Shown: in pieces, positions 1-5,600 of the stretch
Layout: every line of letters begins with the position of its first letter
Numbering within the stretch: the stretch's first letter is position 1
NCBI GenBank assembly: GCA_023437345.1
Contig: JAEZGC010000043.1
Coordinates: 1 to 8,666, forward strand
Length of the DNA: 8,666 bases
Origin: Actinomycetes bacterium
GTDB taxonomy: Bacteria > Actinomycetota > Actinomycetes > Propionibacteriales > Propionibacteriaceae
Reading direction: 5' to 3'
Program-made: the position numbers and the translations under genes
Notes under the pieces: model-generated
What the model was told of the DNA's origin: nothing
Database searches by the model: none
What the model saw: the letters and a program-made list of their open reading frames with translations, nothing else

Positions 1-50
1 CACGCGGTCACAGCGCACCCCGGCCGGGGGCCCGGCCGGAGGAGTCCCTC

Positions 51-926
51 ATGCCCATGTCCCATGTCAGCAGCGCCCTGGCGGTGTTCCTCGCCCGCTC
101 GAGCCGGAAGGCCCGCCGCCGCGCCAAAGCTTTCACCGAACAGGTGCGCGTGCCGTACCCGCCGTACGAGCTTCACCCCGAGCCGGGGGTTGAGCGTCGT
201 CCCGCCCCGGCGGAACTCCCGTCGGCGAGCTACCTGAGCCACCGGGTACGGCTCTGGGTTGGCGAGCGCGTCATCGAGCTCGCCCCCGGACGCGGCGACG
301 CCCGGCCGGCAGACCTCGGTCTCGGCGCGCCGCTGGTGGTCATGAGCGGCTGCTGCCCGCCCGAGCGGCGCTCGAGCGCTGTGGACAACGCGGCGAGCCT
401 CGCCAGGTTCTCCGACGACCTGACCGACCTGCTGGGACGCCAACGCGGGGACGTCGACAGGTTCCGGTCGGTGTTTCTGCCCGACAGCCGGGCGTGGGTC
501 GAGCCGGGGGAGGCGATCGTCGGTGTCCCGCTGGCGGCGGTTCGTGAGTTCGTCAGCGAGCGGGACCTGCGCGGCTTCGCGGTGTGGGACGACACCGGCC
601 TCCGCTTCGAACGCCGCGACGGCACTGCCACCACGGCCCGTCAGGTCCGGCTGCGCGAGGTCCGACCGGGCTGCCCGATGCGCACCGACGAGGCGGCCCG
701 GCAGTGCCTTCCCCACGGCGGGCCGTGGGTGGCGGCCGCCCAGCGGGCCGGACTGTTCTGGACGGCCCACCAGCGGATGCTGGCCGACGCGCTCGGCTGC
801 GGGGTGTGCCGACCCGACCGGACGGACCTGCCCGACGTGGTCGCGGCCGGGGAGCTGATCCAGCCGTCGCGCTGCGGCGGCTGGGACTTCGCCGGCTCGA
901 CAGCGACGGCGGCCCGGCTTGGCTGA
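51..926 (+). CDS. DUF3293-like protein of unknown function, cysteine-bearing C-terminus
   Basis: This 291-residue protein has no known function. The middle (about residues 94-187) resembles the DUF3293 domain. It has a hydrophobic strand ending in MSG, then DNAASLARF with a conserved-looking Asn113, a D-x3-WVEPGEAIVGV stretch (about 145-159), and FAVWDDTGLRF near 176-186. DUF3293 domains normally form small proteins, so the N-terminal 90 residues (a basic start rich in Arg/Lys, then a Pro-rich stretch) and the C-terminal 100 residues are additions. The C-terminal part carries Cys208, Cys219, a C-G-V-C pair at 250-253 and Cys275, with Cys101-Cys102 upstream. These could bind metal, but that is inference. 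The ATG at 51 is chosen because GGAGGAG at 38-44 sits 6 nt upstream; a second in-frame ATG at 57 is possible. No signal peptide or membrane helix is evident. The gene is real by its ribosome binding site and coding pattern, but the family call is from memory of the domain pattern only. Confidence 0.75.
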   Translation: MPMSHVSSALAVFLARSSRKARRRAKAFTEQVRVPYPPYELHPEPGVERRPAPAELPSASYLSHRVRLWVGERVIELAPGRGDARPADLGLGAPLVVMSGCCPPERRSSAVDNAASLARFSDDLTDLLGRQRGDVDRFRSVFLPDSRAWVEPGEAIVGVPLAAVREFVSERDLRGFAVWDDTGLRFERRDGTATTARQVRLREVRPGCPMRTDEAARQCLPHGGPWVAAAQRAGLFWTAHQRMLADALGCGVCRPDRTDLPDVVAAGELIQPSRCGGWDFAGSTATAARLG

Positions 927-1032
927 TCGACCAGCTGATCCGGTTGTGCCCCGCCGGTGAACGCCCCGCCTCGTGAGAGGCTGACCCTGGGCAAGCGCCA
1001 GGCCGGCGCGTGCCGCATCGGTGGTCGAGCGC

Positions 1033-1038
1033 AGGAGG
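1033..1038 (+). promoter_or_regulatory. Ribosome binding site deciding the GTG start at 1049
   Basis: AGGAGG ends 10 nt before the GTG at 1049. The alternative in-frame GTG at 1010 has no comparable site upstream, so the shorter protein is preferred. Confidence 0.6.
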
Positions 1039-1048
1039 CGAGGTCGGG

Positions 1049-1351
1049 GTGAAGCAACTCCTCTTCAAGGTCGGCCCAGCGCCGCGGGTGATCGTGACGA
1101 TCCTCGCCGTGCTGATCGCCGGCATGCTCGCCCTCGGCCTGCTGTTCCTGGCGGCAGGAGAGACCTCGGCGTTCCTGGGCGCGCTCGCACTCGCCGTGAT
1201 CGGGGCGGTGCCGATGGTCGCGGTCTACCTCGTCGCCCGTGTGCTGCGCAAGGACGGCCCGGCGATCGCCGCGCCACAGCCCGGCGACGGCGCCTTCCCG
1301 CAGTACCGGGTCAGCGAGCAGCCGCTGCGCAACCCCGATGACCTGCGGTAG
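1049..1351 (+). CDS. Small membrane protein with two transmembrane helices
   Basis: I do not recognise a family for this 100-residue protein. After a short basic N-terminus (VKQLLFKVGPAPR) there are two long hydrophobic segments at about residues 14-36 and 40-66, separated by a short AGET turn. A basic RVLRK follows, then a hydrophilic Pro-rich tail ending in NPDDLR. The positive residues flanking both helices suggest a hairpin with both termini in the cytoplasm. The GTG start at 1049 is chosen for its AGGAGG site; starting at GTG 1010 would add 13 residues. The gene lies 122 bp after the DUF3293-like gene on the same strand and ends before a strong inverted repeat, so it is either the last gene of that unit or a single gene. 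No function can be assigned from the sequence. Confidence 0.65.
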   Translation: MKQLLFKVGPAPRVIVTILAVLIAGMLALGLLFLAAGETSAFLGALALAVIGAVPMVAVYLVARVLRKDGPAIAAPQPGDGAFPQYRVSEQPLRNPDDLR

Positions 1352-1374
1352 CCCTCGCCTCAGCGCGGCTGGCT

Positions 1375-1404
1375 TCACGGTTTCAGGATGAAGTGAAACC
1401 GTGA
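1375..1404. terminator. Perfect 11-bp inverted repeat between convergent genes, probable bidirectional terminator
   Basis: TCACGGTTTCA (1375-1385) is followed by an 8-nt loop and its exact reverse complement TGAAACCGTGA (1394-1404). It sits 23 bp after the stop of the plus-strand small membrane protein and 49 bp after the stop of the minus-strand tspO gene, where a shared terminator is expected. No T-tract follows on either side, which is common in high-GC actinobacteria. An operator role is less likely because no gene start is nearby. Confidence 0.6.
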
Positions 1405-1453
1405 CATCGATGCCCACCTGGCCGGACGCGGACGCCCGGGGCGGGCCGGCCCG

Positions 1454-1948
1454 CTAAGACGGGTTGCGCCGGTGGATCTCCCGGGTCAGGACGGTCGCGA
1501 AGCTGCACCACGCGGCGTACGGCACGAGGGCCAGCGCCTTGCCAGGGCCGGCTGCGGCCGCCCGGCGGGCGAGGTCAATCGAACTGGCGGCCAGCAGGGC
1601 TGCCACCGCGGTCGCCGGAGCCAGCCGGTGGGCCCGGAAGAACACCCAGCTCCAGCCCTGGTTGAGCACGAGGTTCGCCGCCAGGGCGGCGCGGTAGCTG
1701 TCGGCCGACTCCTGGTCGCCGTCGGCCTCATGCTTCTCGATGGTCCTGGCCGACGCGACCGCAATGCAGCTGTACAGCGCCGTCCACACGATCGGGAACA
1801 GCCAGCCGGGCGGCTGCCAGCGGGGCTTGTCGAGTCCCCGGAACCACGCCGAGTCAGGCTGGGTGGCTACCGAGCCCGAGACGGCGCACACCGCCGTCAT
1901 GGCAGCGGTCTGCGCCAACGGCCGGCGCAGGATCTCCTTGATGCTCAC
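1454..1948 (-). CDS. tspO: TspO/MBR family protein (tryptophan-rich sensory protein)
   Basis: The 164-residue membrane protein matches the usual TspO length of about 150-165. Family marks include KPRWQPPGWLFPIVW at about residues 41-55, followed by a TALYS stretch; LNQGWSWVFF at 95-104; and VPYAAWCSFATVLT at 142-155. Five hydrophobic segments can be made out, as in the TspO fold. Known family members bind tetrapyrroles and sterol-like ligands and influence porphyrin handling, stress responses or membrane lipid state; the ligand here is unknown. The GTG at 1948 is preferred because AGAGGA lies 7 nt upstream. A GTG at 1972 would add MTAREDST but has no ribosome binding site. The gene follows the acyl-CoA synthetase on the same strand after 151 bp, so it could be read through from the marR promoter or have its own. 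A second, larger TspO-related gene lies at 5601-6419. Confidence 0.9.
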   Translation of the reverse strand: MSIKEILRRPLAQTAAMTAVCAVSGSVATQPDSAWFRGLDKPRWQPPGWLFPIVWTALYSCIAVASARTIEKHEADGDQESADSYRAALAANLVLNQGWSWVFFRAHRLAPATAVAALLAASSIDLARRAAAAGPGKALALVPYAAWCSFATVLTREIHRRNPS

Positions 1949-1955
1949 GGTGCTG

Positions 1956-1961
1956 TCCTCT
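1956..1961 (-). promoter_or_regulatory. Ribosome binding site deciding the tspO start
   Basis: On the minus strand AGAGGA is followed by 7 nt and then GTG at 1948. This favours the 164-residue TspO over the longer version starting at 1972. Confidence 0.6.
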
Positions 1962-2012
1962 CTCGCCGTCACCGGATCGGGCCGACGTGGACGCCCGCGT
2001 CCCCTCGGCCAC

Positions 2013-2024
2013 GGGACCGGTCCC
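2013..2024. promoter_or_regulatory. 12-bp palindrome upstream of tspO, possible operator
   Basis: GGGACCGGTCCC is a perfect palindrome in the 151-bp gap between the acyl-CoA synthetase stop and the tspO start, about 65 bp before that start. It could be a protein-binding site or part of a terminator hairpin. Palindromes of this size arise by chance in G+C-rich DNA, and no clear promoter hexamers are visible beside it. Confidence 0.2.
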
Positions 2025-2099
2025 TCGTCCCCTTCACCGGGGCCGAAGAGCCGTCCCCGCAGCCGGGAGGCGAGACCGTCCGCAGGCCCAGTATCGCCG

Positions 2100-4052
2100 T
2101 CACGCGCCGCGGGCGAGCGACTTTCGGCGCAGTCTCGGGGTGGCGGTGGTGATGAGCGGTGCCGCGTGGCGGGCGCGACGTCCGGGTGCTCCGGCGAGGG
2201 CGGCGTCGGAGGTGTCGGCGTACAGGCTCTCGACTATGTCGCGGACCCGGTCGGTGAAGGCGGCGCGCTTCATCTTCAGCGTCGGGGTGACGATCCCACC
2301 GATGTCGCTCAGGTCGGCCAGCAGCAGGGCGAACCTGCGGACCTGCTCGGAGCGGGCCAGTTGCGCATTGGCCGCACCGATCGCCGCCGCCACGGCGGCG
2401 ACCAGCCGGCTGTCCTCGACGAGGCTGACGGCGCCCCGGCCGGGGACCGGCAGTCGGACCTGGTCGCCGATCCCGGCGCGCTCGGCCCACTGCTGGACCG
2501 ACTCCGGGTCCAGCAGCACGAGCCCGCCCAGGTACGGCTTGCCCTCGCCGACCATCACCGCGTGCGCGACCAGCGGGTCGGCCTCGACCTGGCTCTCCCA
2601 CAGCGCCGGCGAGATCGTCTTGCCGCCGGAGGTGACGATCACGTCCTTGAGCCGGCCGAGCAGGGTGAGCCGCCCGGTGGCGTCCAGGGCGCCGAGGTCG
2701 CCGGTCCGGAACCAGCCGTCGACGAAGGCGGCAGCGTTGTCGGCAGGGTTGTGGTAGCCGGGGAACACCCCCACCCCGCGGGCGAGCACCTCGCCCTCCT
2801 CGGAGATCCGAAGCTCGGTGCCGGGCAGCGGCACCCCGACGGTCCCGGACCTGATCGCGCCGGGCAGGTTCGCGGTCAGCGGTGCCGTGGTCTCGGTGAG
2901 TCCGTAGCCCTCGACCACCGGCAGGCCGATCCCGCGGAAGAACAGCGACAGGTCTGTGTCGAGCCGGGCGGCACCCGAGAGCAGGTAGTCGATCCGCCCG
3001 CCCAGCTTGTCCCGCAGGCGGGAGTAGAACAGCCGGTCGAAGAGCCGGTGCCGCAGCCGAAGCCTGCGGCCCGGCCGGACGCCCGGGTCGGCGTCGGCTG
3101 CCTCACTGTGGCGCCCCCACTCGATAGCGGTGCGCTGCGCGGCGGCCCACACCGGACCCAGGTGCCGGCTCGCCGCGGCCGCCGCGGCGGCCGCCTGCAC
3201 CTTCTGCAGCACCCGGGGCACCACGACCAGGAAGGTGGGACGCAGCACCGCCACGGCGGGCACCACGTCCCTGGGGTCGGCAAGGTGGGCGATCCGCATC
3301 CCCTTGGTCAGGCAGATCAGCTGCAGGCCGCGGGCCAGGACGTGCGCCAGCGGCAGGAAGATGACGGTGTTGCCGTCCTCCCTGACGACCTCGGTGTAGG
3401 CGTCGGCGACGGTGAGCACCTTGCCGACCAGGTTGCCGTGGGTGATCAGCGCACCCTTGGGGGCCGCGGTGGTCCCCGACGTGTAGACGATGGTGGCTAC
3501 CGAGTCGAGGCCGGCCTGCCCCCTGCGGTGCTCGACGACCTCGTCGGCGATCCCGATGCCCCGCGCCACCAGGTCGGCCAGGTCGGCACCCGGGTCCGGT
3601 TCGATGCTCCACACCCCCAGCGGACGCAGCCCGGGCTGGGCCAGCCCGGTCCGCAGCAGGACGGCGTGCGCAGCAGTTCCGGCGATGGCGAGCCGCACGT
3701 CGGCGTCGGCCAAAATGGCGGTGACCTGCGGCTGGGCGGAGGTCTCGTAGATCGGGACGACCACCGCACCGGCGTACCAGGCGGCGAGGTCGGCGACCGC
3801 CCACTCGTACCGGGTGGGCGACATCACGGCGACGCTCTGCCCCGGCTGGAGGCCGACCGCGATGAGTCCCTTGGCGAGGGCGCGGACCTGGCCCTCGAAC
3901 TCGACGGTGGTGACCTGCCGCCACGGTGTCGTGATCGACCCGGCGGGGTCGGGCACCTCGAACGCCACATGGCGGGGAGCCTGCCGCGCGCGCCGGGCGA
4001 GCAGGTCGGATGCGTTGCGGTAGCTCGCGGTGCGGTCGGTGGCGGTGGTCAT
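2100..4052 (-). CDS. Long-chain acyl-CoA synthetase (AMP-dependent synthetase/ligase, FadD15-like)
   Basis: The 650-residue enzyme would activate a fatty acid with ATP to an acyl-adenylate and then transfer it to CoA. ANL-family motifs appear in order: the phosphate-binding loop YTSGTTAAPKG at about 190-200, EGYGLTET at 381-388, WFRTGDLG at 447-454, the hinge region GRLKDVIVTSGGKTISP at 466-482, and the C-terminal catalytic lysine in TPTLKMKR (about Lys593). The arrangement and the GGKTISP hinge fit long-chain acyl-CoA synthetases of the FadD15/FAA type. These are usually near 600 residues; the excess is a basic tail after about residue 610 (RRARH, RLRRKSLARG). A run of eight alanines lies at 287-294. 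The start is the ATG at 4052, which overlaps the marR stop as ATGA, with GGAG 8 nt upstream; a longer frame upstream overlaps marR and is rejected. Substrate chain length cannot be read from the sequence. Confidence 0.92.
   Translation of the reverse strand: MTTATDRTASYRNASDLLARRARQAPRHVAFEVPDPAGSITTPWRQVTTVEFEGQVRALAKGLIAVGLQPGQSVAVMSPTRYEWAVADLAAWYAGAVVVPIYETSAQPQVTAILADADVRLAIAGTAAHAVLLRTGLAQPGLRPLGVWSIEPDPGADLADLVARGIGIADEVVEHRRGQAGLDSVATIVYTSGTTAAPKGALITHGNLVGKVLTVADAYTEVVREDGNTVIFLPLAHVLARGLQLICLTKGMRIAHLADPRDVVPAVAVLRPTFLVVVPRVLQKVQAAAAAAAASRHLGPVWAAAQRTAIEWGRHSEAADADPGVRPGRRLRLRHRLFDRLFYSRLRDKLGGRIDYLLSGAARLDTDLSLFFRGIGLPVVEGYGLTETTAPLTANLPGAIRSGTVGVPLPGTELRISEEGEVLARGVGVFPGYHNPADNAAAFVDGWFRTGDLGALDATGRLTLLGRLKDVIVTSGGKTISPALWESQVEADPLVAHAVMVGEGKPYLGGLVLLDPESVQQWAERAGIGDQVRLPVPGRGAVSLVEDSRLVAAVAAAIGAANAQLARSEQVRRFALLLADLSDIGGIVTPTLKMKRAAFTDRVRDIVESLYADTSDAALAGAPGRRARHAAPLITTATPRLRRKSLARGA
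3171..3194 (-). repeat. Poly-alanine codon run with a 20-bp perfect palindrome
   Basis: Eight consecutive alanine codons of the acyl-CoA synthetase lie here. Positions 3175-3194 form a perfect GC-only palindrome, GCGGCCGCCG followed by its reverse complement. It is simple-sequence coding DNA prone to slippage and is in frame, so the gene is intact. Confidence 0.7.
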
Positions 4053-4516
4053 GACCGGATCTCCGACATCGCCGCCACGCGCTCGCGCAGCACCCGGTGG
4101 ACGACGCCCAGGAAGTCGGTGACGCTCTGCTGGTCGCCGGGCGGAAGTGACCACAGGTGGTCGCTGACCTCGACCATCAGCGGCGTCATCAGCTCCATCA
4201 CGCGCCGGGTGGCCGCGTTGGTCAGCCGGACGTGCACCAGGCGGCGGTCCTGCTCGGTGCGCTCCCGCTCGATGTAGCCGCTGCGCTCCAGGCGGTTGAC
4301 GACGGCGGTGGTGGTGGCCCGGCTGGCACCGAGCTGGTCGGCGAGCCCGCCCACGGTGACCGGCCCAGCCATCGAGAGCGTGGAGAGCGCCGACAGCGCC
4401 CGGTAGTCGGTGAGGTGCAACTCCAGCAGCCGAGCCAGCTCGCGCTCGATCTCGTTCGACAGGTCGATCATCACCTGCAGCGCGAAGGCGCCGGGGTGGA
4501 ACTGCTGGGCGGGCAC
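4049..4516 (-). CDS. MarR-family transcriptional regulator
   Basis: The 155-residue protein is a typical MarR-length winged helix-turn-helix regulator that would act as a dimer. An N-terminal helix (about 11-33) and LTDYRALSAL (35-44) lead to the DNA-binding part at about 53-79, with VGGLADQLGASRATTTAVVNRL read as helix-turn-recognition helix. The wing ERTEQDRRLVHVRLT spans 84-99 and carries the D-R-R signature of the family. A C-terminal dimerisation helix ends in RVLRERVAAMSEI. The GTG at 4516 is chosen because AGGAGG lies 4 nt upstream; a TTG start at 4552 would lack a ribosome binding site and overlap the promoter. The stop overlaps the start of the acyl-CoA synthetase, so the two are translationally coupled. 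By family analogy it probably represses its own operon and responds to a small ligand. A fatty acid or acyl-CoA is suggested by the partner gene, but this is inference. Confidence 0.92.
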   Translation of the reverse strand: MPAQQFHPGAFALQVMIDLSNEIERELARLLELHLTDYRALSALSTLSMAGPVTVGGLADQLGASRATTTAVVNRLERSGYIERERTEQDRRLVHVRLTNAATRRVMELMTPLMVEVSDHLWSLPPGDQQSVTDFLGVVHRVLRERVAAMSEIRS

Positions 4517-4520
4517 GAGT

Positions 4521-4526
4521 CCTCCT
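4521..4526 (-). promoter_or_regulatory. Ribosome binding site deciding the marR start
   Basis: AGGAGG on the minus strand lies 4 nt before GTG 4516, a slightly short spacing but a full-strength match. It excludes the upstream TTG and supports the 155-residue MarR protein. Confidence 0.65.
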
Positions 4527-4541
4527 GTGGTCGGTGACCCC

Positions 4542-4569
4542 AGCTTACACAACTGGATTTGATATTCAA
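4542..4569 (-). promoter_or_regulatory. Likely promoter of the marR-acyl-CoA synthetase operon
   Basis: On the minus strand TTGAAT (4569-4564) is a -35-like element and TAAGCT (4547-4542) is a -10-like element of the TANNNT form, separated by 16 nt. Transcription would start near 4535, leaving a short leader that contains the AGGAGG site. The -35 lies inside the TTTGA/TCAAA inverted repeat, which fits autorepression. Confidence 0.45.
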
Positions 4570-4579
4570 ACTGATTTGA
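4558..4579. promoter_or_regulatory. Cluster of three TTTGA/TCAAA half-sites, likely MarR operator
   Basis: Three half-sites alternate in orientation: TTTGA (4558-4562), TCAAA (4566-4570) and TTTGA (4575-4579). The first two form a perfect inverted repeat with a 3-nt spacer, TTTGATATTCAAA. The last two form a second one with a 4-nt spacer. An imperfect direct repeat AACTG(G)ATTTGA also covers 4551-4562 and 4569-4579. The cluster lies in the AT-rich divergent region beside the MarR gene and overlaps the likely promoters, as MarR operators commonly do. Binding is inferred. Confidence 0.5.
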
Positions 4580-4586
4580 CTAATAC
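4559..4586 (+). promoter_or_regulatory. Possible promoter of the DUF1295 gene
   Basis: TTGATA (4559-4564) is a good -35 match. TAATAC (4581-4586), after 16 nt, is a weak -10 match with three of six bases. Both elements sit within the half-site cluster, so control by the adjacent MarR protein is plausible. The exact -10 is uncertain. Confidence 0.3.
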
Positions 4587-4612
4587 TGGTCTCGACACGG
4601 CACCGACCAGTA
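4584..4612 (+). promoter_or_regulatory. 8-bp inverted repeat in the leader of the DUF1295 gene
   Basis: TACTGGTC (4584-4591) and GACCAGTA (4605-4612) are exact reverse complements around a 13-nt loop. The repeat lies directly before the AAGGA ribosome binding site (4621-4625) of the gene at 4631. It could be a second protein-binding site or a leader hairpin, depending on where transcription starts. Confidence 0.35.
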
Positions 4613-4630
4613 ACCACCGAAAGGACAGTC

Positions 4631-5569
4631 ATGAAGACAGCCGAACGCACCGCCGCCCTCGTCCTGCCGGCGGTGGTTCTGCTGGGGGCGCTGATCGCCC
4701 TGGCCGGCAGCCAGGGCGGCGCCACGCTGGGCGGCGTCCCGGTGTTCCTGCTAGCCGTCGCCGGCGCCTACCTGGTCCAGTGGGTGGTCTTCGTCCCCTC
4801 CTTCCGGGCCCAGACCGAGCGATTCTTCGACCTGACCGGCAGCCTCACCTACACCACGATCACCGTGCTGCTCCTGCTGGTCACCCCCAACCTCGACGCC
4901 CGGGCCCTGCTGGTCGGGGCGATGGTGATCGTCTGGGCACTACGGCTGGGCACCTTCCTGTTCCGCAGGGTCACCAGGGCCGGTCGCGACGACAGGTTCG
5001 ACGACCTCAAGCCGTCGCTGCTGCGCTTCCTCAACGTGTGGACGCTGCAGGGGCTGTGGATCACGCTGACCGCCGCTGCGGCGTGGGTGACCATCACCAC
5101 CGCCAACCGGGTCGGGTTCGACGGGTTCGCGGTCGCCGGCCTGCTGGTGTGGCTGGCGGGATTCGGCATCGAGGTGGTGGCCGACCGTCAGAAGAGCCGA
5201 TTCAACGCCGATCCGGCCAACAAGGGCCGCTTCATCTCCACCGGGCTGTGGGCGCTGTCGCGCCACCCCAACTACTTCGGCGAGATCCTGCTGTGGATCG
5301 GGGTCGCGATCGTCGCGCTGCCCGTCCTGCAGGGCTGGCAGTGGGTGGCACTGCTCTCCCCGCTCTTCGTGATCGTCCTGCTGACCCGGGTGAGCGGCGT
5401 CCCCCTGCTGGAGCGCAAGGCGGACGCCAAGTGGGGCGGCCAGGCCGACTACGAGGCCTACAAGGCGCAGACCCCGGTCCTGATCCCGCGGCCGGGCCGT
5501 CCGACGGCGCCGGACCCGGCGCCCGCCCGGACGGCGTCCGCCGGTGACCCCGGACACCCCGTTTCCTGA
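4631..5569 (+). CDS. DUF1295 integral membrane protein (steroid 5-alpha-reductase-like)
   Basis: This 312-residue, strongly hydrophobic protein belongs to the DUF1295/steroid 5-alpha-reductase C-terminal superfamily. Family marks are LRLGTFLFRRV near 104-114, EVVADRQKSRF at 181-191, the diagnostic SRHPNYFGEILLW at 210-222, and the terminal GVPLLERKA followed by DYEAYKAQTP at 256-282. About seven hydrophobic segments can be made out. Characterised relatives use NADPH to reduce double bonds in steroid or lipid enones; bacterial DUF1295 members are mostly uncharacterised, so the reaction and substrate here are unknown. About 25 residues after PVLIPRPG form a Pro/Ala-rich tail beyond the family's usual end. 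AAGGA lies 5 nt before the ATG. The gene is divergent from marR across a 114-bp region carrying the likely operator, and is followed after 31 bp by a TspO-related gene, so the two plus-strand genes probably form one operon. Confidence 0.88.
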   Translation: MKTAERTAALVLPAVVLLGALIALAGSQGGATLGGVPVFLLAVAGAYLVQWVVFVPSFRAQTERFFDLTGSLTYTTITVLLLLVTPNLDARALLVGAMVIVWALRLGTFLFRRVTRAGRDDRFDDLKPSLLRFLNVWTLQGLWITLTAAAAWVTITTANRVGFDGFAVAGLLVWLAGFGIEVVADRQKSRFNADPANKGRFISTGLWALSRHPNYFGEILLWIGVAIVALPVLQGWQWVALLSPLFVIVLLTRVSGVPLLERKADAKWGGQADYEAYKAQTPVLIPRPGRPTAPDPAPARTASAGDPGHPVS

Positions 5570-5586
5570 CCTCCCCAACCCTTCCG

Positions 5587-5592
5587 AAAGGA
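5587..5592 (+). promoter_or_regulatory. Ribosome binding site deciding the GTG start at 5601
   Basis: AAAGGA lies 8 nt before GTG 5601. The in-frame start at 5544 would overlap the end of the DUF1295 gene and give a proline-rich, non-family N-terminus. The surrounding CCGAAAGGA (5584-5592) is identical to the site in front of the DUF1295 gene (4617-4625). Confidence 0.6.
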
Positions 5593-5600
5593 ACCCCGTC

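Noticed and set aside
18..39. Repeated CCGGCCGG near the left edge as a possible operator or hairpin
   Set aside because: It is GC-only simple sequence of a kind expected by chance here, and too little upstream sequence is present to judge it.
553..1417. Overlapping minus-strand open frames opposite the DUF3293-like gene and the small membrane protein
   Set aside because: They are rich in Arg, Pro, Gly and Ser, lack domain motifs and conflict with the plus-strand genes that have good ribosome binding sites.
4053..4154. A longer N-terminus for the acyl-CoA synthetase
   Set aside because: It would overlap marR by 34 codons and adds an Arg/Pro-rich stretch unlike the family; the ATGA-coupled ATG at 4052 is better.
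1740..4277. An 845-codon open frame on the plus strand
   Set aside because: It lies antisense to the acyl-CoA synthetase, tspO and marR genes, which have clear family motifs. Its translation is low-complexity (rich in Gly, Arg, Asp, Pro, Gln, Val) and matches no family, as is typical of shadow frames in GC-rich DNA.
5544..5600. A longer N-terminus for the TspO-related protein, starting inside the DUF1295 gene
   Set aside because: The added 19 residues are Pro-rich and not family-like, and the AAAGGA site at 5587-5592 points to GTG 5601.
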